NCBI RefSeq assembly: GCF_005871185.1
Contig: NZ_SWKN01000006.1
Coordinates: 1-64,000, forward strand
DNA length: 64,000 nt
From: Limnobacter alexandrii
Lineage (GTDB): Bacteria > Pseudomonadota > Gammaproteobacteria > Burkholderiales > Burkholderiaceae_B
Direction of reading: 5' to 3'
This document shows, piece after piece, positions 46,401-53,620 of this stretch. The notes under the pieces were generated by a model. That model worked only from the letters and a program-made list of their open reading frames with translations, was not told the origin of the DNA and did not search any database. Position numbers and translations under genes: made by a program. Positions within the stretch are counted from its first letter, which is position 1. Every line of letters starts with the position of its first letter.

Positions 46401-49400
46401 CTACATTGCCCGAAAAGCCTGCATTGCCGGTGACTTGCAAACGGTTTCCACTGCCATCATCGCTTGTGGAACCAATCACTGTGGTATCAGTAGTACGACC
46501 CAACACGACGGTGTTTGAGCTCGACACCAGTGCATCCGCACCAATTGCAGTTGCAAAATTTTGCTGCGTAGTGTCTGCCAAACCAGAGTTGGTACCGAGG
46601 AATGTATTGCTGTTGCCAGTAGTCAAATTCACACCACTGGACCTGCCCAAAACCACATTTCTTGATCCACTGGTTTGGGACACAGCAGCGTCTGTACCGA
46701 TGGCTGTGTTGTCGTCTCCACTAATCAAATTGCGGAGTGCAGAGTTGCCCAACGCACTATTTCGAGAACCAGTCGCATTGTTTAGAGAATAAGCACCAAA
46801 TGCAGAGTTCGCTGAACCAGAAACTAGGTTTCTTAATGCACTGGCGCCGACGGAAGTATTGTTGACACCCAATGCACCGCGTTGCGCTTGAGCATATCGA
46901 CCGATTGCAACGTTATCATCACCGCCCGCAGTCATTGATGCCGCAAACGTTCCGATTGACATGTTCAATCCATCGCTCGATTCGATCACGCCCAAAAGAT
47001 CGCTTTGGGCAAAAGTAACATTACCGGTGCGGCCATTGAATTGGGTCACGCCAGTGTTGGTGATGGTGATAGACCCGGCACCGTTTGTCACCGAAACACC
47101 AGCACCCGCTGTCAAGGTATTTAAGGTATATCCAGAGCCGTTGCCAATCAGCAGGGCACCGTTGGCCGCTGCGGAACCGTCAACACCAGTACCTCCACGA
47201 GCCACCGCCAAAATACCTGTTGCAATGTTGTCCGCATTCAGGTCGGTCAGACCCGAGCCATTGCCAGCAAAACCCGTGGCTGTGAATGTTCCGCCAATGG
47301 TCAATGCGCCGGTAACGCCCACATCGCCAGTCACCTGCAGAATCTTGTTTTGCAAAATGCCGCTCGTGGCTTTGCCTGTGGAACCAATCACCGTAGTGTC
47401 TGTGGTGCGGCCCAGTACCAGGGTGTTACTGGTGCTCACCGAGGCGTCTGAGCCTATCGCAGTCGCGTACGAAAGATTGTCTAGGGTGGGGTGAGCATAC
47501 GAGCCCAAGTAGGTGTTATTACTCCCGTAACGTTGGCGAGCAGCATAATCATTCCCGCGCTGAGAACCCGCGTAAAAACCGAGTGCTGTGTTCTCGTTGC
47601 CTGTGTAATTTGAGCTCATGGCACGCCCACCAATACCCGTGTTGCCAAGGCCATCCGTAGAGTACAAGGCCGAAGTGCCTACAGCCGTGTTTAAATCGCC
47701 ACTGATCAGGCAATTCAAGGTTTCATAACCTAAGGCGATGTTACCGAAGCCGGTTTCGTTACAATTTTGAGCGCCGTTGCCTATGCCGATATTTTTGAAC
47801 CCAGAGATGTTCCCAGGCATCACATAGTCGCCAATCGCAATATTGTAGTAACCGCTTTCTGGATTGTTCAGTGAGTTTTGACCAATCAGCACATTCGATA
47901 CGCTATTGGTAAAAATCAATCGCCCTGTACTCAGGTTGCCTACAATATTTGCGTCTTGCGCAGCCAAGGAACCGTTTAGCACCATGCCGCTGAAGGTAGG
48001 CGCACTGGTGGTTGCAATACTTTGCGGCAAGCCTAAGGTTATGCTACCCGACCCGTTGGTCACGTTGATTTGATCGGCCACACCCTGAATATTGGCCAAG
48101 GTATATCCAGAGCCGTTGCCAATCAGCAGAGTACCATTGGCCGCTGCGGAACCGTCAACACCAGTACCCCCACGAGCCACCGCCAAAATACCTGTTGCAA
48201 TGTTGTCCGCATTCAGGTCGGTCAGACCCGAGCCATTGCCAGCAAAACCCGTGGCTGTGAATGTTCCGCCAATGGTCAATGCGCCGGTAACGCCCACATC
48301 GCCAGTCACCTGCAGAATCTTGTTTTGCAAAATGCCGCTCGTGGCTTTGCCTGTGGAACCAATCACCGTAGTGTCTGTAGTGCGACCCAGCACCAGGGTG
48401 TTGGATGTACCCACCAATGCACCCGAACCGATGGCTGTTGCAAAATTAAGCGGAGTGGCCACACTGGGTAAAGCATAAGAGCCCAGAAAGGTGTTGTTGC
48501 TGCCAGTGGTGTTTGCATTCGCAGTATTCGCCACTGAGTTTGCATACCCTGCATCGTCGCCCAATGCCACGTTGTAGGAGCCTGTGGTGTTGCCGCGCAA
48601 GGCGCTTTGACCGATCACCACATTTCGAAGGCCCGTTGTGTTGGCGCGAAGGGAGTAATGACCCATGGCCACATTCCTTTCCCCTGTGGTGTTGGAATTC
48701 AAAGCCTCCATACCCACGGCTGTGTTGGCGAAACCTGTTGTGTTGGCGCCCAAAACAGAACGGCCAATGGCAACGTTTTCGTTACCCGTGGTGTTGGAAA
48801 ACATGGCATACGTACCCATGGCCACGTTGAACGAACCGGTGCTGTTGGAATACAGCGCATCCGCTCCCACTACTGTGTTGTGGGTACCCGTGGTGTTGAA
48901 ACGCATGGCAGCATTACCAAACGCCGCGTTGCCCGAACCTGTGGTGTTGTTACGCATGGTATCAACACCAAACGCCGAGTTGGAAATACCTGTGGTGTTG
49001 GAACGCAAAGTATTTACACCAAACGCCGAATTGAAATTACCTGTGGTGTTGGCGTTCAAGGCAAAAGGGCCGACGGCAGTGTTGGCGGAACCGGTTGTGG
49101 TGGCACCCAAAGCAGCTAGGCCGATGGCCGTGTTTTGGGCACCCGTGGTATTGGAATTCAGCGCAAATGTACCCACGGCAATGTTCCAGAAACCTGTTGT
49201 GTTGGCGCCCAAAGTAGAAGGGCCGACAGCAACGTTATCGCTACCTGTGGTGTTGGAAAACATGGAATATGGACCAAACGCTAAGTTGTTGGAACCTGTG
49301 GTGTTGGAACGTAAGGCATCACGACCAAACGCCGAGTTGTTTGAACCTGTAGTGTTGAACCGCAGGCTGGAATAACCAACAGCAGTATTGTCGAAACCGG

Positions 49401-50844
49401 TTGTATTGTTTTGCAAAACACTGGAACCCACAGCAACATTGCTATAGCCCGTAGTATTTGCCGACAATGCGTTGTTACCCACCACCGTATTTCCACCGCT
49501 ACCGCTTTGCACACCCGGCATGGCGTTGACGCCAATAATGGTGTTGATGTTTGCAACCCCAGCGGATGTTCCAACATCCATTCGGGACGCTGCAACAGCG
49601 CCACTGAATGTGGCACTGGTACCATTTAAGCCACCATTCAATACAAGCCCACCAAATGTGGGCGTGCTGGTGGTGGCAATGTCTTGCGGCAGGCTAAGCA
49701 CCACATCGCCATTTGCAGCACTGGCTGTGATCTGATTGCTTGTGCCCGCAATACTCAGTACTCCGGTGTTGGAAATGGTAATACTACCTGCGCCATTCAA
49801 TATGCCAATGCCGTCGCCCGCAGTGATGCTGCCCAACGCATATCCAGCGCCAGTTCCAATCAGCAGGCTGCCAGCAGCAGCCGCGCTGCCATCTACACCG
49901 GTACCCCCAAATGCTGCACCCAGCACACCGCTGGAAATATTGCTGGCATTCAGGTCGGTTAACCCTGCACCGTTGCCCACGAAGCTGTTGGCGGTGACGC
50001 TGCTGGAGAATGTTGCGGTGCTACCCGCCAGTGCACCGCTAATGGTTGCACTGGCCGCCTGAAAATCTGCAACAGTGACTTTGCCCGTGGTGTATGCAAT
50101 GGCACCAACCCCATTGCTTGCCGAGTCGTCGCTGAACCGGCTGCCGTCTACAGGTTGCCATGCCCCCCCCACGTAGCTATATAGCCTGTTGTTCTCCAGC
50201 ACAAGTCGGATATCGCCCTCTTCCGCAGGCATACCGGCCAGGTCGGCGTAGGTACCCACTGCACTTCTGAATTGCCTGGATGAAGTTTGTGAAGGCGCGG
50301 TCACTTGTACATAATCGTCGCCCAACCCGGTTCTTGTGCTGAGAATGTGGGCGCAAGAGGTTTCCATGCTGCCATTCAAGCCGGGTGATACCACGGCGTA
50401 CACCAAAGGGCTGGGGATACCAAGACCGGCGAGAAAACTGGCGTTGGACGCAGACGAACTGTTGTCCCAAGCGCAATAACCCAGTGGGCGACCCGCACCA
50501 TCGCGTTGTGGCAAGTTGGCTGATGATGGTACTGAACCCATGTCCACTGGGTAGCCACTGGGAGCCCCGCCCATGCCAACGGCGCGCAGCACTCCATTGA
50601 CCTCCTGTACGCTGCCTTGCATACCCTGACTGACCTGGGCCACTGTGTTTTTAAGCGTAAATTGGCGAATCAACTGGGTGGCGGTAAAAGCTGCCGCAGA
50701 GTCGCCAGAGCGACCCACGGCAGGTGACACCACCGCTGCGCCCAGACTGAGGGCCACCAGATAGGGCAGCGCCTTTTTTACCGCCAGCACCAACGTTTTG
50801 GGCTTGAAATCTGCAGCGTTGAGTGGGGTACAGTGTTTTTTCAT
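43453..50844 (-). CDS. giant beta-roll repeat fibre protein with S74 chaperone domain
   Basis: A 2463-residue exported protein. The signal is the hydrophobic ALPYLVALSLGAAVVSP near residues 28-45. A unique N-terminal region follows, then about 55 copies of a 17-residue unit of the form NTAVGxxALxxNTTGxx in four blocks. The blocks are separated by modules containing GLTDLNADNIATGILAVARG. Around residues 2120-2190 is an S74 intramolecular chaperone domain with the SDRRLK Ser-Lys motif. A coiled coil (~2200-2300) and a beta-rich end (KAS WIKMG) follow. There is no barrel anchor or LPXTG. It is eight bases after a prepilin-like gene. Confidence 0.88.
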   Translation of the reverse strand: MKKHCTPLNAADFKPKTLVLAVKKALPYLVALSLGAAVVSPAVGRSGDSAAAFTATQLIRQFTLKNTVAQVSQGMQGSVQEVNGVLRAVGMGGAPSGYPVDMGSVPSSANLPQRDGAGRPLGYCAWDNSSSASNASFLAGLGIPSPLVYAVVSPGLNGSMETSCAHILSTRTGLGDDYVQVTAPSQTSSRQFRSAVGTYADLAGMPAEEGDIRLVLENNRLYSYVGGAWQPVDGSRFSDDSASNGVGAIAYTTGKVTVADFQAASATISGALAGSTATFSSSVTANSFVGNGAGLTDLNASNISSGVLGAAFGGTGVDGSAAAAGSLLIGTGAGYALGSITAGDGIGILNGAGSITISNTGVLSIAGTSNQITASAANGDVVLSLPQDIATTSTPTFGGLVLNGGLNGTSATFSGAVAASRMDVGTSAGVANINTIIGVNAMPGVQSGSGGNTVVGNNALSANTTGYSNVAVGSSVLQNNTTGFDNTAVGYSSLRFNTTGSNNSAFGRDALRSNTTGSNNLAFGPYSMFSNTTGSDNVAVGPSTLGANTTGFWNIAVGTFALNSNTTGAQNTAIGLAALGATTTGSANTAVGPFALNANTTGNFNSAFGVNTLRSNTTGISNSAFGVDTMRNNTTGSGNAAFGNAAMRFNTTGTHNTVVGADALYSNSTGSFNVAMGTYAMFSNTTGNENVAIGRSVLGANTTGFANTAVGMEALNSNTTGERNVAMGHYSLRANTTGLRNVVIGQSALRGNTTGSYNVALGDDAGYANSVANTANANTTGSNNTFLGSYALPSVATPLNFATAIGSGALVGTSNTLVLGRTTDTTVIGSTGKATSGILQNKILQVTGDVGVTGALTIGGTFTATGFAGNGSGLTDLNADNIATGILAVARGGTGVDGSAAANGTLLIGNGSGYTLANIQGVADQINVTNGSGSITLGLPQSIATTSAPTFSGMVLNGSLAAQDANIVGNLSTGRLIFTNSVSNVLIGQNSLNNPESGYYNIAIGDYVMPGNISGFKNIGIGNGAQNCNETGFGNIALGYETLNCLISGDLNTAVGTSALYSTDGLGNTGIGGRAMSSNYTGNENTALGFYAGSQRGNDYAARQRYGSNNTYLGSYAHPTLDNLSYATAIGSDASVSTSNTLVLGRTTDTTVIGSTGKATSGILQNKILQVTGDVGVTGALTIGGTFTATGFAGNGSGLTDLNADNIATGILAVARGGTGVDGSAAANGALLIGNGSGYTLNTLTAGAGVSVTNGAGSITITNTGVTQFNGRTGNVTFAQSDLLGVIESSDGLNMSIGTFAASMTAGGDDNVAIGRYAQAQRGALGVNNTSVGASALRNLVSGSANSAFGAYSLNNATGSRNSALGNSALRNLISGDDNTAIGTDAAVSQTSGSRNVVLGRSSGVNLTTGNSNTFLGTNSGLADTTQQNFATAIGADALVSSSNTVVLGRTTDTTVIGSTSDDGSGNRLQVTGNAGFSGNVDLGSISVLGVPAQLAFRYASDTGSAFYSEPNLGLGQGALSSRKSAGNVAIGDGVLGQMNTLGYGDESGSWNTGVGYQALFSNDYGDENTAIGYQSLYSNTSGYYNTAVGSQAMYSNTTGVRNVAVGYASLLSNTTGYSNTAVGNLSMRSNTEGFDNTAVGRSSLRDNTTGVRNTAVGASALSFNTTGGHNVAVGPSSMQFNTTGTFNTAVGGSSMQLNTTGSYNSAFGIDALYSNTTGNNNTAVGSYALYYNTTGSGNVAIGDGALTSSTTASGNTVVGQGAGSAMVTSQLVTVMGQYAASNATGSESVAIGSNALSNFQGSYNVAVGNTALNNLTTGGSNTALGHYAMPSLSGGSSNIAIGHRSGNTLTSGDRNIFIGDLVANGASTGSNNIAIGNFATVANGLSNATVLGDSASVTTSNTVVLGRTSDNVVIGATGDNGTANKLQVTGGLGATGNVFLNTGNAANYTQLRDLRVMSSVDDLAWDHLRIRPGARSTRIDAGGAEDGLEFRVGQGSSGGVGDQTYNTVLTLKPDQSAVFAGRVDMQSLYVSSAQVSSSQLLRFGENQEGTDTLGLYRVNSAADQSLLRVGIGDNNNTFGSATTDELQVGRLEADGSFTPVFRVAGNGDVIATGYVQATAFNTSSDRRLKTNIQVQDSVSVLSRLEQLQTYSYQYMANPELGRRIGVIAQEIQTLFPEAVATRADGMMSVDYSALGAMAAMGVGQLSTQVKALDKTVQAQGKQITALDERITEHDTRITSLEGWKTDAVKRMDGMQSAIDLNIQKIAENAVAIQTNKAAIERLDDALFSLDGRVKNNTDLINMMNERWANNFTASEDGKSITVHAAELKASNFSAQQVRANSLYAQRLEAEMARIAELEVNNLRANSAVANTVQAEQVNTGSTQVYAGVGLPAVLFAAKSDGHYTVSTSALDGSYATATVIVNAGQAKVVSVSSEGIELYAEGNQVKVIAAGKSIKASWIKMG
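45205..46312 (-). repeat. 17-residue repeat block 4 of the fibre protein
   Basis: About 20 in-frame units of 51 bases, such as NTAVGSQAMYSNTTGVR and NVAVGYASLLSNTTGYS. Units vary at surface positions while the N, G, L and NTTG core stays. Boundaries are approximate. Confidence 0.8.
46580..46963 (-). repeat. 17-residue repeat block 3 of the fibre protein
   Basis: About eight more divergent units, such as NTSVGASALRNLVSGSA and NTAIGTDAAVSQTSGSR. Some units are 16 residues. Boundaries are approximate. Confidence 0.75.
47123..47404 (-). repeat. 282-base internal duplication, copy A
   Basis: This stretch recurs at 48098-48379, exactly 975 bases away, with only about four base differences. It encodes a linker module with GLTDLNADNIATGILAVARG and a following beta-rich part. 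Near identity at silent positions points to recent duplication or gene conversion. Confidence 0.9.
47495..47895 (-). repeat. 17-residue repeat block 2 of the fibre protein
   Basis: About eight units, such as NIAIGDYVMPGNISGFK and NIALGYETLNCLISGDL. This block has two Cys-containing units, unusual for the protein. Boundaries are approximate. Confidence 0.75.
48098..48379 (-). repeat. 282-base internal duplication, copy B
   Basis: This is the partner of copy A at 47123-47404. The few differences seen include CAGCAGAGTACCATTGG here against CAGCAGGGCACCGTTGG there. Both copies lie in frame in the fibre gene. Confidence 0.9.
48478..49545 (-). repeat. 17-residue repeat block 1 of the fibre protein
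   Basis: About 20 highly regular units, such as NTAVGYSSLRFNTTGSN and NSAFGRDALRSNTTGSN, each 51 bases. The regularity creates long open frames on the opposite strand that are not genes. Boundaries are approximate. Confidence 0.85.
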
Positions 50845-50852
50845 AAAAACCT

Positions 50853-51389
50853 CTAGTTCAATACCGCAAAAACCAAATCATCGCCATCGGCGGTCACCGA
50901 GTCTTCAAACTGTCGAAGCAAACGCGCACGCGTGGCCGCTGCCCCACCATTGACACGAGGCTCAAGCCGAAGCCGTATACCTCCGGCGGCCGTGTGCTCA
51001 TAAACCCATTCGTTAAAATCCGGCGGGCTGACAGGCATGGGAATACCATCGGGCATCAACCCCAAGGCCAATGGGCCGCCTGGAGTTGGACAAGTCACTG
51101 CGGAAATTGCGGCCCGATTGCCTGCCCCGGAGGGTGCAGGGTAAGCATGCCGTGCATTGAATTGCCCATGGTCACCATCCGGATACACCGCGGCACACAA
51201 CATGATTTTTCCTTTGATCACTTCCAACTGAACAGACACCTCGTCCACGTTGTTCTGCACTGCCTTGCCTTGTTCGGTGCTGGTGTTCAGACGTGCATAA
51301 GCTGCGCCCACAATCGCCAGCAATCCGATGCCGTACAAAATGTAGGAAGCGATAAATCCGCTTTGTAGTCGAGAACCTTTGAACTTCAC
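50853..51389 (-). CDS. prepilin-like protein B
   Basis: A 178-residue protein with a type IV prepilin-like start. I use the GTG start eight bases after GAGGTGG, giving the leader MKFKGSRLQSG before the helix FIASYILYGIGLLAIVGAAY. Longer in-frame starts add 24 unlikely residues. Gly(-1) and Phe(+1) fit prepilin peptidase cleavage, but position +5 is Tyr, not Glu. The mature part has two Cys (IMLCAAV, AVTCPTPGG). It shares the QSGFI junction with prepilin-like protein A. It is probably co-transcribed with the giant fibre gene and may be a tip or minor pseudopilin. Confidence 0.72.
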   Translation of the reverse strand: MKFKGSRLQSGFIASYILYGIGLLAIVGAAYARLNTSTEQGKAVQNNVDEVSVQLEVIKGKIMLCAAVYPDGDHGQFNARHAYPAPSGAGNRAAISAVTCPTPGGPLALGLMPDGIPMPVSPPDFNEWVYEHTAAGGIRLRLEPRVNGGAAATRARLLRQFEDSVTADGDDLVFAVLN

Positions 51390-51490
51390 AATAAACACCA
51401 CCTCGAATGACTGCACAGACTTGTGTGCATACCGGGTTAACGGGTGGTTTGTCGTGACCAAACATCCCTTGCTTTGGTGAGACCGCGCAT

Positions 51491-51520
51491 AAAAAAAGCC
51501 CGCTGGTTCGCGGGCTTTTT
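51491..51520 (-). terminator. intrinsic terminator after prepilin-like gene A
   Basis: AGCCCGC pairs with GCGGGCT around a short loop, flanked by A-runs and T-runs. It is 14 bases beyond the stop codon of prepilin-like gene A on the minus strand. It separates the secretion-machine operon from the fibre operon and could work in both directions. Confidence 0.85.
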
Positions 51521-51534
51521 ACACTGGATGAACT

Positions 51535-52218
51535 TCAGTTTTCCTGAACCACTTTGAAATAAACGTGCTTGTTGTCACTGGTGGCGACGCAACCCTCGGG
51601 CCATCCTGCCACGCCAGCCAAGCCAGAGATACCGCCATCAGTGGTACCGGTGGTCCACACCGACAACGCCGTTCCCGCTGCAGGAATGGTGTCACTGCCA
51701 TACAGCAGGGTGTTTACCCGACCGCACACATCTGCACGCAAACCCGGGAGAATCACCATGGGATCTTCATCACCAGTGGCCAATGCGTTGCCCGCTGTTA
51801 CTTTGTTGATGTACCAGTGACCCGCCGAGGCCGCTGTTGGGGGTTTGATGGTGGTGTCCTCGCCGGCTGCAAACGCGGTGGTTGGCATGATTTGAGGTGA
51901 TGCGTAACGAGCCACTGGATCAAACAAACCCTGATCGGTGGTGTTTGAAAAATCAAGTGTTGAAGTAACCGCAGACGAACCGAAATCACTGGCGTACCGA
52001 GCCACGCCATCGCGCAGGTCACTGGCCTGTTTCAGAATGACAGATGCATTCACCTTGGCTTGTTCCACATCGGTTTGAGAGGTGGGACTGCGGTTAGCCA
52101 ATGCGAAACCACCCAACACAGCGGTCATTAATGCAATACCGAACAACAGGGCTGCTTGAATGAAACCCGACTGCTTTCGCTGACGCAGGCCTGGGGCGGA
52201 ATATAAAATCGACTTCAT
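51535..52218 (-). CDS. prepilin-like protein A
   Basis: A 227-residue protein with an 18-residue basic leader ending RQRKQSG, then the hydrophobic helix FIQAALLFGIALMTAVLGGF. This is the class III prepilin layout (cleavage Gly/Phe), but the +5 residue is Ala rather than the usual Glu. The globular part carries two late Cys (DVCGRVN, PEGCVATS) that may form a disulfide loop. CAGGAG stands close before the ATG. It ends the machine operon before a strong terminator, so it may be the most abundant, major subunit; this is inference. Confidence 0.75.
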   Translation of the reverse strand: MKSILYSAPGLRQRKQSGFIQAALLFGIALMTAVLGGFALANRSPTSQTDVEQAKVNASVILKQASDLRDGVARYASDFGSSAVTSTLDFSNTTDQGLFDPVARYASPQIMPTTAFAAGEDTTIKPPTAASAGHWYINKVTAGNALATGDEDPMVILPGLRADVCGRVNTLLYGSDTIPAAGTALSVWTTGTTDGGISGLAGVAGWPEGCVATSDNKHVYFKVVQEN

Positions 52219-52257
52219 GATGTTCTCCTGAATTACCTAATGTTCAAACCATGTTCA

Positions 52258-53142
52258 TCAACCCAATTCCACTTTGGCTTGCCTGCGGGCTTGCTCAAGT
52301 TCGGCATTGAATTTTTCCAAAGCAAGGGCTTGAACGATGTCTTGCTTCAATTCCTCGACAGTGGGTTTTTTCAGTTGCTTCATGTCTTCTACTTTCAGAA
52401 TCAAAAGACCATTGCGCAACTGAAGCACCTCACTGAACTCTCCTTTTTTCATTTTCGAAACCACACGGCCCAGGTTGTAAGGCAAGGCCTGTGCAACGGC
52501 ATAGCCGTCACCCTGCTCCACCAGGGGTTTTAACTGGTCGAGCGCCTCTTTCTCGCCCTTTTTCAACTTGGCCAGCGTGTCCTGCACATCGTTGGGGTCA
52601 GTGCTCAGGTAATAGCTGATCTTCCACTGCTGGAAATTCTGGTCCAACACATTGGCGTCGTAGTAAGCCTTTACCTGTTCATCGGTGACCGCCTTGCGCA
52701 ATTCATCCATGCGTTTGGTGGTGTACAGCGTTGACAGCACCTCACGCTCTGCAGCGCGCAAGGCCGCCTTGGCCTCCTCCACATACAGCTCGCGGCCACG
52801 CTCAGCGGCCACCACCTTGTTGATGTAGCGGTCAACCACAATTGCTCGATCCACTCCGGATTGCAGCATGCCGCCCAACTCCATTTCCGTAATACTCACC
52901 CCATTGATGGTTGCCACCTCGCGATCGGGCGAACCATTCGAGTCGCCTGCCGCAAAGGCGCTGGCCACAGGAGAAACACCCGAACTCGAAGGCCCTTGAA
53001 AGGCAGTCCATCCCGCCCAGGACACCAAACCCACCAGCCCCACCGCTGCCAAGCCCAGTGCAAGCGTCTGCTTTGCAAAAGGTGTGCTCATCGAGCCAGT
53101 GTGGCTGTCCGAAGTTTCTTCATGTTGATTCAATTCATTCAT
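52258..53142 (-). CDS. PpiC/EpsD-type peptidyl-prolyl isomerase-like protein
   Basis: A ~294-residue membrane-anchored periplasmic foldase. One N-terminal span (LGLAAVGLVGLVSWAGWTAF, residues ~30-50) precedes a SurA/PpiC-like helical region (ATINGVSITEMELGGMLQSG, then ELYVEEAKAALRAAE). The parvulin-like core is around residues 165-260 (EQVKAYYDANV, LPYNLGRVVSKMKKGEFSEV). The start is ATG at 53142, inside the end of the upstream gene. Its place in the operon suggests it folds the pilins or the giant fibre; this is inference. Confidence 0.8.
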   Translation of the reverse strand: MNELNQHEETSDSHTGSMSTPFAKQTLALGLAAVGLVGLVSWAGWTAFQGPSSSGVSPVASAFAAGDSNGSPDREVATINGVSITEMELGGMLQSGVDRAIVVDRYINKVVAAERGRELYVEEAKAALRAAEREVLSTLYTTKRMDELRKAVTDEQVKAYYDANVLDQNFQQWKISYYLSTDPNDVQDTLAKLKKGEKEALDQLKPLVEQGDGYAVAQALPYNLGRVVSKMKKGEFSEVLQLRNGLLILKVEDMKQLKKPTVEELKQDIVQALALEKFNAELEQARRQAKVELG

Positions 53143-53620
53143 CACCTTGCCCCCTCAATTTAACCTCAACTTTCTCAGTCATCCCTTTCACAGTGGCCAA
53201 CGACGCAGACCCTGTGCAACCCGCCAAACAGATTTCATCTGCATGCCACACCACATCCTTTGATACCCCCTGAATGCTGTTCAGCACATACATGAACTCG
53301 GCATACTTCGACGGGTCAGCAATTTCAATTCGAATGCTGTCCCGGTTTGCAACCACTCGAACATCGGGACTGAGTCGACCCAGCACTCGCGCGTAATCCT
53401 CATAAACCGCTTTGCCAACAGGCACTTTTTTCAAACTGAATTCGGGCAGCTCCTGACTCTTCTTTTCCGTCCCGGTGGCTTGCAAAAGATCATTGACCGA
53501 GAACACCGCCAGGACCAGCATGACCACGGCACACATCATGGCAAACATAGGGGCCAAACCCATCAAACGGGATGCCTCGGTGATCCACACTGCACTGTTG
53601 TTTTTCAGATCCAGTTTCAC
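53135..53620 (-). CDS. GspM/PilO-like inner-membrane protein
   Basis: A 161-residue protein with one membrane segment (LAPMFAMMCAVVMLVLAVFS, about residues 22-41) and a periplasmic domain of alternating strands and helices (VRVVANRDSIRIEIADPSKY). Two Cys lie in DEICLAGCTGSA. Size and layout match the GspM/PilO alignment-complex subunits, but sequence identity cannot be checked. It overlaps the upstream gene by four bases and the downstream one by eight, implying coupled translation. Confidence 0.65.
   Translation of the reverse strand: MKLDLKNNSAVWITEASRLMGLAPMFAMMCAVVMLVLAVFSVNDLLQATGTEKKSQELPEFSLKKVPVGKAVYEDYARVLGRLSPDVRVVANRDSIRIEIADPSKYAEFMYVLNSIQGVSKDVVWHADEICLAGCTGSASLATVKGMTEKVEVKLRGQGDE

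Noticed and set aside
45205-49545. CRISPR-like periodic repeats
   Set aside because: The period is 51 bases, units are diverged, there are no constant repeats with unique spacers, and every unit is in frame in one large gene. No cas gene is present.
45677-49735. Several plus-strand open frames rich in Pro, Val and Thr opposite the fibre gene
   Set aside because: They are the antisense reading of the 51-base repeats, which are open in more than one frame by composition. The proteins are simple echoes of the repeat.
43453-50844. Prophage tail-fibre gene as sign of a prophage
   Set aside because: The S74 domain is common in phage fibres, but no capsid, terminase, integrase, lysis or other tail gene is near. 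The neighbours are pilus-like secretion genes, and the protein has a signal peptide.
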